A stretch of DNA of 64,000 nucleotides from Pseudophaeomoniella oleicola (lineage: Eukaryota > Ascomycota > Eurotiomycetes > Phaeomoniellales > Phaeomoniellaceae), in assembly GCA_003868215.1 (NCBI GenBank), contig QWDQ01000002.1:744001-808000 (forward strand). The letters run 5' to 3'. The position numbers and the translations under genes were made by a program. Below the pieces are notes generated by a model that did not search any database, was not told the origin of the DNA, and worked only from the letters and a program-made list of their open reading frames with translations. This document shows positions 21,656-31,871 of the stretch, in pieces; the stretch's first letter is position 1; every line of letters starts with the position of its first letter.

Positions 21656-23887
21656 ATGCGCTATCTCAGATCCATCAACGCTGCTCGACCTGTTCAACAA
21701 GTCATCCATCATCGTTCATCTTGTCAGACACCATTGTGCGTCCTCAACTTTCGGCGCGTCGGTCCTGCACCCAATGAGCAACAATGTAGGTCCTTTCATG
21801 TGCCGCGGGTGCTGACCGGCTTCCTCGAAGATCTCAAGACTGGATTGAGAGATGACGACGGTGCCAGTGCAATAGCGGCGGCAAAGCAGAAGGCCGAAGC
21901 TGAACGCAATGCATTTTCGAATGAGTTAGATCACGCAAATTGGATTGACCCTGATTTCCGGGAGATTCTGAAAGAAGGTCATCCAGATTGCGTTCTACAT
22001 GCTTTGCAACATCCAGTGTGGGGACCGACTTTCATGCGCTGGGCTTCGCCTTTTCTGTTTCACGGTGCCCTCAAATTGATACCGCCTGCTCATTTTCTAG
22101 GGCCTTATCTAGCTAGGTCAACATTTTTGTTCTCGCAACCTAGGAAAAAAACCGTCCCCCGAGGAATGAGAGGGGTATCGCTGAGACCACAAGTCAGCGA
22201 GAATATCAAAGGGTATTTTTGCGTCTATTCAAATCTGCAGCTCAGGTTTGACCTCTTTTCGGAATGTATAGAGCAGATCATCAAAGCAAGGACAGAGGCG
22301 GGACATCCGATCACCCTGGATACGTATAAGTACCTCTTGGATCTTGCACGAACCATGGGCGATGGGGACATGGCCGACGACATGTTTGCTGATCTGACCG
22401 CCCAGAATGAGCCGGATGCCCAGTGCTACGACCTCTACATGGAGTCCAAAGTTTGGGCTGGACAGCATGGTTTCTATGAACACGATCGTAGGTTTGTCAC
22501 TAGTCGGATGCGGGGCATTCGATCCCTAGAGATGCGGCCCGTTGGCTTTACAGCCCATCGCACTGGTAGTGAAGGTGGTCTGCGTTTGGCTATGCTTGCC
22601 GTCCTCGATCACATGGTTATGAAGCAGCATGCAGGGACAGAGGCAACATACTCCCACCTTATAACCGCAATGGGACGAGAAGGGGATCTCGAAGGCGTCA
22701 AAAAGGTATTGCGAGCCATCTGGAATTTCGACGTAGATGCCATCGAGGCCATCGACGAGGACGAGTGGGAGGAGACTCCGGTATACTATGACCGAGCGTC
22801 GCCTTTGAGACCAACGGAGCGCCTGTTATATGCTATTGCTCACGTATACAGCATAAATCGCAAGCCGTTAGAAGGACTAGTGATAGTGGACTACGTATCG
22901 CGGCAATACGATATCAGAATCCCCCGCGCAGTTTGGAGCGAGCTCCTGGCTGCGACCTACATTCGTGTCATTAAGCGGAGAAGAGAACGAATTTCACGAG
23001 ATCCTGAACAGCTGTCAGACCTCCTTCCTTTTGAGGCGTTCGAGAAAGTATGGAACCTTATGACTGATGAGCCACACAAACTTGTACCGGATGTGGCTAT
23101 GCAAATCTTCCGAGTTCGATGCCACATCGGTAAGCGACATCGGACACGGGCTTTCCATTCCTTGAAGGCAGCGATTGATATGCTTAACGAAGAGTGCATC
23201 AAGGCCTATCACATTCTGAAAAGATTCCTTGACTCTTGCGAGGAGCTGTCACAATTCGAACACCTCCACGACGAGGCATTCATCCTCCCGGCTTCATGGT
23301 TCCAATTGAGGGATGAACTTGTACGTTCTCAGATCGAACTTGAAGCTGTCTTCCGTGGCATCACCTTCTGCAGCAAAAGAGTGTTAAAAGAACGCAATTT
23401 CCCAGGAAGCAGGACAAACTGGACTTGGGAACATGTCCTTCTGCCCGATGGAATGCGGGTATTCCGCGCCTTTCTGCCCAACGAGCTAAGTTTCAATTTC
23501 GCGAGATGCCGAGTCACTGTGCATGGTCTAGGGCCATCGCGAGAGTTCGCAAACAATGAGCGCGTCGGCCGCATTTACAGCTATCTTGGTCTTCTTAGGA
23601 TTGGTTTTGACGGACTTCCACACAAAGACCTTGTTCAAAATCTTGAAATTGTTGCCGAAAATCGAAAGGCTTTCGAGCCCATATGTGCTTGGTGTGGCGA
23701 TTCAGATAGACCACACCCAATCTTATTGTGTTCTCGAAAGAATGAGAAGCGGGTGCCATGGGAGAAAGTTGCCAACCAGGAACGGGAAAGCTTACAGCAG
23801 CTCAAAGCAATTCACAGCGCTTTTGTCGCTCCTGAGCGTGCCAATCATTTTGTCACGAACGCTCATACTGCTGAAGATCAAATCTGA
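21656..23887 (+). CDS. Mitochondrial ATPase expression (ATP13/AEP2-like) protein
   Basis: A single exon of 743 residues starts at the ATG of MRYLRSINAARPVQQ. This N-terminus is Arg-rich and lacks acidic residues, as expected for a mitochondrial presequence. The body looks like helical-repeat (PPR-type) RNA-binding sequence. Examples are ITLDTYKYLLDLARTMGDGDMADDMFADL, LITAMGREGDLEGVKKVLRAIW and LLYAIAHVYSINRKPLEGLVIVDYV. The arrangement is that of fungal proteins of the ATP13/Aep2 family, which support translation or stability of a mitochondrial ATP synthase mRNA. Family placement is from memory of the overall pattern, not from a diagnostic motif; it could be another PPR-like mitochondrial factor. 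A small CAWCGD...ILLCSRKNEKR segment near residue 680 has two CxxC/C residues of unknown meaning. Confidence 0.65.
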   Translation: MRYLRSINAARPVQQVIHHRSSCQTPLCVLNFRRVGPAPNEQQCRSFHVPRVLTGFLEDLKTGLRDDDGASAIAAAKQKAEAERNAFSNELDHANWIDPDFREILKEGHPDCVLHALQHPVWGPTFMRWASPFLFHGALKLIPPAHFLGPYLARSTFLFSQPRKKTVPRGMRGVSLRPQVSENIKGYFCVYSNLQLRFDLFSECIEQIIKARTEAGHPITLDTYKYLLDLARTMGDGDMADDMFADLTAQNEPDAQCYDLYMESKVWAGQHGFYEHDRRFVTSRMRGIRSLEMRPVGFTAHRTGSEGGLRLAMLAVLDHMVMKQHAGTEATYSHLITAMGREGDLEGVKKVLRAIWNFDVDAIEAIDEDEWEETPVYYDRASPLRPTERLLYAIAHVYSINRKPLEGLVIVDYVSRQYDIRIPRAVWSELLAATYIRVIKRRRERISRDPEQLSDLLPFEAFEKVWNLMTDEPHKLVPDVAMQIFRVRCHIGKRHRTRAFHSLKAAIDMLNEECIKAYHILKRFLDSCEELSQFEHLHDEAFILPASWFQLRDELVRSQIELEAVFRGITFCSKRVLKERNFPGSRTNWTWEHVLLPDGMRVFRAFLPNELSFNFARCRVTVHGLGPSREFANNERVGRIYSYLGLLRIGFDGLPHKDLVQNLEIVAENRKAFEPICAWCGDSDRPHPILLCSRKNEKRVPWEKVANQERESLQQLKAIHSAFVAPERANHFVTNAHTAEDQI

Positions 23888-25924
23888 GTCTCTACGCTGA
23901 GTACTTGGTTCGAAACATTCAGATATGTCGCCAAACAGAGCCTATTTTTGGAGATGCTAGACCTTAAGAAAGATGTGCGCTGGTGGAAGCCATGCACGTA
24001 CTGACTGTTCTTCCCAGTCTGACTATCAAGCAATCGTTGACAATTTTACGACAGCTCCAAGTGGTATAGCAGTGTTTGGCTGAACCAGGTGGACGTAGAA
24101 AAAGATGTTTGTCAGCCTTGGGTGCAGAAAGAGACCCATTGGTTGGCTCGCCTTAGATCAATAGCAGGTAGCTGAGAGACTTGAGTCTTGAGGATAACAG
24201 AAAGAAAAAGGGAAGTGCCAGGTTTCTGCCTTGAAAGTGTATGACGGTATCGATGTATAATTAATAAGTTATGGATAATTACTTGCGTTTGAAGTATCAC
24301 GATCCATGAAATAGCTTGCATTAGTACATCTTCCAGAAGGATTATGCTGACTACAGGTAGGTAACAAGCCTAGTATGCTAAAGGAGATGACGAAGGTATT
24401 ATTCAAGAGGCTTGTTCTTGTTGTCATTACACTGACAGTGGATTTGGGATACTTGAGGTACTTATTACTTCAGATGTACAGTCTGTACATGATCTTTGTG
24501 CAGGTACACGGACACTCTGATACAGGTGTACGGAAGACCGAAATCGATTATTATCATCGATGAGTAATGGAGATCACCCGGCAAGGGCAAGGGGCGGGGG
24601 GGCCTTCGATCCACGTCTCATTTGAAGTTCTCTCAGCATCGCACACAGTAGTATCTGCCTGTATGAGGAAGTTCGTGAACTACAACATGTTAACTGTTCG
24701 ACATCCGAAATTGACATGGAACCAGTGGCTGGACGGGCCTAGACGTAATTTGGCCTGAGGGTTCACAGTATTACTACGTAGTACAGTATGCGTTGCTAAC
24801 AGTGTCTCAAGCGCTTGTCGCAGGATCAATGACCACGAGGATGGGCCATGCGGCGAACAGTTGAGTTTGTGGCCTTAGTACGTAGGCTTCAACAAGTGTA
24901 TCCACTGATTATATATTACCGATCATACGCCGACCTCTGTTCGACGTTCTGGGTTGCGAGAGACTTGGACTTGGACATGGATTTCTCTCTCTTAGACATA
25001 ACCAATGGGCGTACGGTATGATACTATGGAGGCATCTCGTGGTCATTGGAATCGAGGGTTTACACATCCTGTTACAAGAATCGTTGACGGTACCGATAAG
25101 CGACCACCATTATTTCCCTCCCTGTCTCGTCTGTCATGGACTTGCTGTTATTCGACGTATTACTACCATGAATCTGATTTATTCTGTGCCTTTGCTTTTC
25201 CCGGTATCGCTAATCGTGGTGCTAAACTACAATGGGCAGGCATTCCGCGCCCACACCAAACTTACCTTTTTCACTTACAGGAAACCTAAGATAACTGTCC
25301 GGGCGGACATAATGCACGCATTCCTGGGCTGGGCATGAGGCCCTCTCGCTGTCCCTGGACCTTTCATTACCTTACCTTACGGTTATTGTCCTGTTAGGTT
25401 CAAGTCATCCACCCCTGTTCTTTGCTTATCTCTTCTTTACTACATAGTACGACTGACATCGAAACCCCCATCCCTCGGTTTTATTCCTTTGTAGGTATGG
25501 GTCCTAGCTAGTACTACGTAGTAGTCGAAATAGGGCGAAATCGGCTCCTATGGTGGAAGACCAGGACAAATGGTAGTCATTTCGATTAGCTACCCGACCC
25601 CATCGCATGCGCTCGTGGCGTGTCCCGTCCCTGTGGAATCGATCTTTGCCCTGGACGTCCAATCTATCAAAAGTTGCGCTGACATCAACTTATGATCTTT
25701 ATATTTCCGGCAGATAAGCACATCGGCATTGTTTTGCTTTAATAGGGCTGTTGTCCTCGCCTGGTCTTTGCTCGTATATATTCACCCACCTACCCATGCA
25801 TGCTATACATTCCTTGCGCCATCGCCTATAGATAAAAGTTGCAGGTCAACGTTCACAGTCGCCTTACATCGGCTAACATTACATAATTCAAAGCGAGGAC
25901 AGCACGAGAAGCATACAACTCACG
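23888..25924. other. Gene-free 2-kb region upstream of permease
   Basis: No gene is supported in this longest non-coding stretch of the window. Perfect or near copies of the palindrome TACTACGTAGTA lie at 24772-24784, 25438-25450 and 25512-25523. The permease 5' UTR and promoter must be in the right part. Open frames of 60-106 codons, such as those near 25005-25338, overlap one another in different frames and lack splice or domain support. Confidence 0.45.
25512..25523. repeat. Recurrent palindrome TACTACGTAGTA (representative copy)
   Basis: A perfect 12-bp palindrome. The same 12-mer occurs at 49688-49699, a near-identical 13-mer at 24772-24784, and one- or two-base variants near 18936, 19072, 25438, 48079 and 61340, all in intergenic DNA. 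No coding copy was noticed. Confidence 0.7.
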
Positions 25925-27642
25925 ATGGCGAGTGTAACTGATGGTGCTGCGCGCAGCACTCCTAGCACAGACGAGAAACGGCACAGACCCTCCCTTGCCG
26001 CCGATGATGTCGTGATTACCATGAACGGGGAGTTCATCAATGCCTCAGGTCATCGAGATCAATTGCAGCGTCAGTATGGATTTTGGAGTATATGTGGAAT
26101 GGCCTTGACTATCGACAATGCTTGGGTCGCTTTTGGAACATCATTGAGTATTTCAATCTGTAAGTCTGCTCGCTTTGCTTGATACGTTGGCCATTTCTGA
26201 CGCTATCAATTCAGTCAATGGTGGTCCACCGGGTGTTCTGTACGAGTTGCTCGTCGCCATCTTCTACTATCTTTTTATAGCTGCATCGCTTGCCGAACTC
26301 GCCTCTGCCATTCCCTCTGCTGGCGGTGTATATCACTGGGCTTCTATCACTCCGGGTCCAAAGAAAGGACGGATTGTTGGGTTTTTTGCTGGATCTCTGA
26401 ACTTTTTCGGATGGCTCTTTGATCTCGCTTCTATCACCTACGTGATGTCTGAGCTCGTCGTTCAGATGTACGCTCTTTATCATGTGGATTACGTTGTTCA
26501 GCAGTGGCACATTTTTGTTGCACTTGTCTGCATCGTCTGGATTTGTATCGCCATCACCATTTTCTTCAACCGATTCCTCCCTATTCTCCAACAATTTGGT
26601 CTTTTCATGGTTGTTGTTGGAGGTGTTGTCACGGTTATCGTCTTAGCGTCGATGCCCAAATCTCACGCCAGCAATTCCTTCGTATGGGCCGATTTCGATA
26701 ATGAAACCGGCTTTGGCGGCGGCGTTGCTTTCTTGACAGGTGTGCTCAATGGTGCTTTCACCATCGGAACTCCCGATTCAGTCACCCACATGGCAGAAGA
26801 ATTGCCAAATCCCAAGAGAGATCTACCCCGTGCCATCGCCGCACAGATCGGTCTCGGTGGCATCAGTAAGTGCATCGCAATCTTATTCACCAGTACGATG
26901 CTAATATTGTTCTCTCATAGCTGCTTTCTGTTTCGGTATTGCCCTGTTCTACGGCATGTCTGATCTCAATGGTGTCCTCAACTCAAGCGGATCGTTCCCT
27001 CTTGCAGCTGCCTATTCCCAGGCCACCAATGGATCCCGAGGCGCCACTTTCGGGCTGCTGTTCATTGTCTTCCTTTCTCTCGTGCCTTGCTTGATCGGAA
27101 CCTTCCTGACCGTTGGTCGAACTTGGTGGGCTCTCGCTCGTGACAACGCGACTCCTTTCCCTCGTTTCTTCGGCTCCGTCAACGAGAAACTGTCATGTCC
27201 CATCCCAGCCACTATCCTAGCAGGAATTTTTACAACAGGTCTCGGCGCTATCACCCTCGGCTCTACAACCGCGTTCTCCGATCTTGCGGGCTCCTTCATT
27301 GTACTCACAACCGCATCCTACGCTCTCGCAATTGGCAGCAACCTCTCAACTGGCCGCAAGAATATGCCACCAGGTCCCTTCTACCTCGGACACACTTTCG
27401 GCACCATCCTGAACGCCGTCTCGGTCCTTTTGATCATCTTCTTCAACGTTATGTTCTGCTTCCCATACTCCATGCCTACCACTGTCTCGGCGATGAACTA
27501 TAACAGTGTTGTCCTGGTTGGATGTGTCACCTTGACTGCTATTTGGTGGTTCATCAAGCCCATCAGGTCATACGAGGGTCCGAAGATGGCCAAGGTCTTT
27601 GCTGAAGAGGCGGAGGAGCAGAGAAGAATGAGCAAGGTATAG
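25925..27642 (+). CDS. APC-superfamily amino acid/GABA/choline-type permease
   Basis: Exons are 25925-26159, 26215-26865 and 26921-27642, giving 535 residues. It is a plasma-membrane transporter of the amino acid-choline transporter group (Hnm1/Uga4-like). About twelve hydrophobic segments are visible, with a cytosolic N-terminus of about 60 residues. Family motifs are FWSICGMALTIDNAWVAFGTS at TM1, ELASAIPSAGGVYHW after TM2-3, the loop APDSVTHMAEELPNPKRDLPRA in the form GTPDSVTHMAEELPNPKRD, and GRTWWALARDNATPFPRFF. Both introns are short GT-AG introns within the TM1-TM2 and TM6 regions. The substrate cannot be fixed; fungal relatives carry choline, GABA, or other amino acids. Confidence 0.9.
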
Positions 27643-28014
27643 ACGTGGAGATTCTTGTTACCATCTAGACGTTCCATCTTGTCAAATATTACCTCCTGTA
27701 AATTTTCTTGTATAAGGTACTAATATACTATCCAATCTACAACTGTAAGATATCTTCTCCCATCCCTCTCAAACTTTGGGTTACCCCAGACCTCTATCAG
27801 ATTCATTATGAGCTGTGAAAATCAATGATAGATGTGTACCTAATGGTATCGTGGGCAATACTATCGTAGGATGGAAAAAAGAATGGCGAGTTGAGATTAA
27901 CCATAAGAAGATCTATGTCTTGGCGCGTTTCCCCGTAAAAATAAACCGTGCACGCGTTAAGTGGAAGATCGCGAACGGGGCAAAAGACCGCGTTCTTTTG
28001 GTGACGCATCTTCG
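27643..28014. promoter_or_regulatory. Permease 3' end and RAD5 promoter
   Basis: A 372-bp spacer between two + strand genes. The RAD5 frame remains open upstream of its first ATG to a GTG at 27961, but that codon is not used as a start here. Confidence 0.5.
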
Positions 28015-31000
28015 ATGAAACCGAGGACGGACCACAGCGAGGTCGAATGGGCAAAGCCGACCATGTCGACGACGGATCTGGATCAGAGGCCGGTGAAGAA
28101 ACGGAGGGTTTTTGTAGATGAAGCCGAGGTGCAGGCGCAATCTAGCACTGCATCGACCAAGTCTTCGCCGAAATCTCTCACTGCCGTCGATGGCGTTGGT
28201 GCAGGCGTTGACACCCTCGAGAGTCGAGTCGAACATGGAGCGAGCGCATCCTCTGATGAATTCGACGAGACGACATTCATGGCTTTCATTGGACAACAAC
28301 TATCTTCAGACACAGTGCAGTGTATCAGAGCTGCTGCGGGAGGCGATCTCGAAAGAGCTGTCAATATTTTCTTCGATGGATCGTGGAAGGCTACCAAATC
28401 GACCTCGAAAGGCTCCATTACATCCATTTCGCAGATGCTAAGCCGGGATAACAGCCATGGGTCCCATGATACTCCTACCCCTACGGCTATCGAAGGTGCG
28501 CCTCCCGCCACGGCAAAGAGTCCTCCGCCTGCGAAGAGATTGAGTCAAATGCCGGCAAAAAGATACATCGGAGCTTTTGGTGTGGGAGCATGGGCAACCA
28601 AAAGCGGTAGCAATCTTCTCCTCCACGGTGAGAAGGTGCTGATCCAACGGACCAAGCTGGCACCCAAGACCAAAATGGGAAGGGGTGGGAAACTTGTGCA
28701 GACCCCATCTCGTTCCCAGGATGTCATCACACGATTTACCAACGAAAGGGGTATAGAGCTCGGGCGCCTACCCAAAGAGAGCGCAGAGTGGGTGTCAACG
28801 TTAGTAGACCAGCGTGTCTGCCATTTCGAAGGCAGTTGCGTGTTTGCGCCGGAAAGGATACGAGTGAATGATACAATTTATCTCCAACTACGTTGCTACA
28901 TGCTAAAATCGGCTTTCGAGGCCGGAGGTTTTGTTCTGAAGGAGGAGAATCGTGCAACTGGGATATTTGAAGAGAAGGAAAGTTCAGAAGAGAAGGATCT
29001 TCGGCTTCGTCAAGTGGCTCTGGTCAAGCTGTTTGACGAGATCAACCTACAACCAACCACTATAAATGAAATGACGGCGAAGCATAAGAAAGAAGGGATA
29101 CTCCGAGCCGCAGAGGTTGCTGAACAATACGATAAGAACAAGGGTCAGCAACCCGGCGGTTCACACACACCCTCGGACGAGGAAGAGGAAGGCGAGTTGC
29201 AAGAAGACCAGCTCGACACTTTGTACAAAAAAGCTCAATCATTTGATTTCAATACGCCAGAAGCTGAACCTGCTCCCACCTTTGCTCTAAGCTTAAGAAA
29301 ATATCAAAAACAGGCCCTTCACTGGATGCTGGCGAAAGAACGACAGGAGAAACCAGATCGCGCCGTCTCAATGCACCCTTTATGGGAAGAATACACTTGG
29401 CCGTTAAAAGATGTCGACGATGCCGCTCTCCCAGTGGTCGACGGGATATCCAACTTCTACGTCAACCCTTACTCGGGAGAGCTCAGCCTAGAGTTTCCTG
29501 TGCAGGAACAGAATTGTTTGGGCGGTATCCTCGCGGATGAGATGGGACTCGGGAAGACGATAGAAATGCTGAGCTTGGTTCATACACATCAATCAGAACT
29601 GGCTGCATCAAGTACCCAGAAACAGCCCACCTCTGTCAATGACCTTCCACGATTATCACATACATCCAGCTCCGTTGAGCCTGCGCCTTGTACCACGTTA
29701 GTGGTCGCGCCGATGTCCTTATTGGCCCAATGGGAAAGTGAGGCACAGAAAGCCTCTACTGCCGGATCCTTGAAGACACTCGTCTACTATGGCAATGACA
29801 AGACCGCTAACCTACAGACTTTATGTTGCGGCACGAACGCTTTATCTGCGCCTAATGTGATCATCACTAGCTATGGAGTAATCCTATCAGAATTCAACCA
29901 GGTCGCTGAAGCGGGTGGCAACAGAGGATCCCATGGCGGTTTGTTCTCTGTGGAGTATTTTCGAGTCATTCTTGACGAAGCACACCATATCAAGAACCGG
30001 CAGTCTAAAACCGCAAAAGCTTGCTATGAGATCTCTGCAAAGCACCGCTGGGTACTGACAGGTACGCCAATTGTCAATCGCCTCGAGGATCTCTTCAGTC
30101 TTGTTCGGTTCTTGAAGGTAGAGCCTTGGAACAATTTCTCGTTTTGGAAAACGTTTATTACTGTGCCGTTTGAGTCGAAGGATATCGTCAGGGCTCTCAA
30201 TGTTGTGCAAACTGTGTTGGAACCTCTAGTCTTGAGGAGGACAAAAGACATGAAGACACCAGAAGGGGAAGCGTTAGTCCCTCTGCCGAACCGTCAGATC
30301 ATGATAGAAGAGGTAGAGCTTTCAAAGGTCGAAAGAGAAGTGTATGATTTTATATTCACGAGAGCGAAGAAAACTTTCAATGCTTCTTTGCAAGCTGGAA
30401 CCGTTCTCAAATCTTACACAACTATCTTCGCCCAGCTACTGCGATTGCGTCAGTCATGCTGTCATCCTATTCTCACTCGAAACAAGGAGATTGTTGCCGA
30501 GGAAGAGGAAGCTGCTGCAACAGAAGTCAACGAACTTGCGGATGATATCGATCTGCAAGATCTCATCGATCAATTCACCACGGAGACCAAATCGGTTGAA
30601 TCCGAAGGCAATGAGACACCTCCTCAGGACACGTCAGCGGTTTTCTCAGCTGCAGCTCTTCGCCAGATACAGTCGGAAAGTAGTGGCGAGTGTCCGATCT
30701 GTTCAGAAGAGCCAATGATTGACCCGGCTGTCACGACTTGTTGGCATTCGGCGTGCAAGAACTGCCTCGAAAACTACATCAATCATCAAACCGACAAAGG
30801 TGAACTGCCACGCTGTTTTAACTGTCGCAAACCCATTACCCAACGTGATGTCTTTGAAGTCGTCAAGTACTCCAATAACAATTCACATTCGGCATCCAAT
30901 ACCCCACACACACCTTCAACCGATGATGACCTCTACGTTTCCACTCCACCTACCTCTACCTCAGCTCCTCGGATCTCGCTCCGACGTCTTCATCCCTACT

Positions 31001-31545
31001 CGCCCTCAGCCGCAACATCAGCCAAGATCGCCGCCCTCCTAACCCATTTGGCTCGACTCCCTCCCGGCACCAAATGCGTAGTCTTCAGCCAATTCACCTC
31101 CTTCCTCTCTCTCATCTCCCACCAACTCACCCGCCACTCCCTCCCCCACCTGACCTTCGACGGCACCCTCTCCCAAACCCAACGCTCCCACGTCCTCTCC
31201 ACCTTCAACTCGCCCACCGGCCCTACCATCCTCCTCCTCTCCCTCCGCGCCGGCGGCGTCGGCCTCAACCTAACGACCGCCAACCACGTCTTCATGATGG
31301 ATCCCTGGTGGAGTTTCGCCGTCGAGGCCCAGGCGATCGACCGCGTGCACCGCATGGGCCAGACGCGCGATGTCGTCGTCACGCGCTTCATCGTGAGGGA
31401 CAGTATCGAGGGACGCATGCTGCAAGTGCAGGAGCGGAAGATGGCGGTGGCGGGCAGTTTGGGCGTCGGGGTCGGAGGTGGGGGTGGGGGAGAGGAAGAG
31501 AGGAGAAGGAGGAGGGTTGAGGAGTTGGAGATTTTGTTTGGGTGA
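28015..31545 (+). CDS. RAD5: DNA repair helicase/ubiquitin ligase Rad5 (HIRAN-SNF2-RING)
   Basis: A single exon of 1176 residues. Rad5 polyubiquitinates PCNA with Ubc13-Mms2 and reverses stalled forks in error-free damage tolerance. Domains in order: a UBA-like helical N-terminal segment (about residues 68-105, FMAFIGQQLSSDTVQ...AAGGDLERAVNIFF), HIRAN (about 184-296), SNF2 ATPase with Walker A GILADEMGLGKT near 505 and DEAH box LDEAHHIKN near 653, a C3HC4 RING (CPICSEEPMIDPAVTTCWHS...CFNCRKP, about 893-937) inserted between helicase lobes, and the helicase C lobe with VFSQFTSFL and AIDRVHRMGQT (about 1023-1115). The start is the first ATG; a second in-frame ATG lies at 28063. The tail is Gly/Arg-rich. 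The 3' end faces the CofD-like gene 326 bp away. Confidence 0.97.
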   Translation: MKPRTDHSEVEWAKPTMSTTDLDQRPVKKRRVFVDEAEVQAQSSTASTKSSPKSLTAVDGVGAGVDTLESRVEHGASASSDEFDETTFMAFIGQQLSSDTVQCIRAAAGGDLERAVNIFFDGSWKATKSTSKGSITSISQMLSRDNSHGSHDTPTPTAIEGAPPATAKSPPPAKRLSQMPAKRYIGAFGVGAWATKSGSNLLLHGEKVLIQRTKLAPKTKMGRGGKLVQTPSRSQDVITRFTNERGIELGRLPKESAEWVSTLVDQRVCHFEGSCVFAPERIRVNDTIYLQLRCYMLKSAFEAGGFVLKEENRATGIFEEKESSEEKDLRLRQVALVKLFDEINLQPTTINEMTAKHKKEGILRAAEVAEQYDKNKGQQPGGSHTPSDEEEEGELQEDQLDTLYKKAQSFDFNTPEAEPAPTFALSLRKYQKQALHWMLAKERQEKPDRAVSMHPLWEEYTWPLKDVDDAALPVVDGISNFYVNPYSGELSLEFPVQEQNCLGGILADEMGLGKTIEMLSLVHTHQSELAASSTQKQPTSVNDLPRLSHTSSSVEPAPCTTLVVAPMSLLAQWESEAQKASTAGSLKTLVYYGNDKTANLQTLCCGTNALSAPNVIITSYGVILSEFNQVAEAGGNRGSHGGLFSVEYFRVILDEAHHIKNRQSKTAKACYEISAKHRWVLTGTPIVNRLEDLFSLVRFLKVEPWNNFSFWKTFITVPFESKDIVRALNVVQTVLEPLVLRRTKDMKTPEGEALVPLPNRQIMIEEVELSKVEREVYDFIFTRAKKTFNASLQAGTVLKSYTTIFAQLLRLRQSCCHPILTRNKEIVAEEEEAAATEVNELADDIDLQDLIDQFTTETKSVESEGNETPPQDTSAVFSAAALRQIQSESSGECPICSEEPMIDPAVTTCWHSACKNCLENYINHQTDKGELPRCFNCRKPITQRDVFEVVKYSNNNSHSASNTPHTPSTDDDLYVSTPPTSTSAPRISLRRLHPYSPSAATSAKIAALLTHLARLPPGTKCVVFSQFTSFLSLISHQLTRHSLPHLTFDGTLSQTQRSHVLSTFNSPTGPTILLLSLRAGGVGLNLTTANHVFMMDPWWSFAVEAQAIDRVHRMGQTRDVVVTRFIVRDSIEGRMLQVQERKMAVAGSLGVGVGGGGGGEEERRRRRVEELEILFG

Positions 31546-31871
31546 GATTCTCTTCTTCTTCTTCCTCCTTTCTTTTGGCCCTCCCTTCTTGTTTGGCCTG
31601 GTGTCTTTATGTTGGGGATGAACGGGGGTTTGGGAATTGGCATGCATCTCGGGTTCCGTAAGATCCCTAGGGCTGTCTGTATATACTAAGAAAAAGCGAA
31701 TTACGAATAAGGACAGAATGATCACACAGTATTCCATTCCATTCCATTCTGTTTTGGCTGAGTACCTATGAATGGATATCAGATTAATACGATAAAGATA
31801 CATAACAATACAGAGCTCTACTACACTTCCCCTTTCATTTCCTTTTTCCATTTCCCCTTTTTCTTTTAGTT
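31546..31871. other. Convergent spacer RAD5 / CofD-like, with (ATTCC)n
   Basis: Both flanking genes end here. A short CTT-rich tract follows RAD5, and an (ATTCC)n microsatellite lies at about 31731-31749. Confidence 0.6.

Noticed and set aside
25005-25338. Overlapping 94- and 106-codon frames
   Set aside because: Two frames over the same DNA with no domain; at most one could be real and neither has support.
25396-25410. B-box-like GGTTCAAGTC
   Set aside because: No matching A box or acceptor stem around it.
27961-28014. 18-codon extension of RAD5 from a GTG
   Set aside because: GTG is not a likely fungal start; the first ATG is used.
28438-28957. Minus-strand open frames inside RAD5
   Set aside because: Shadows of the strongly supported RAD5 coding frame.
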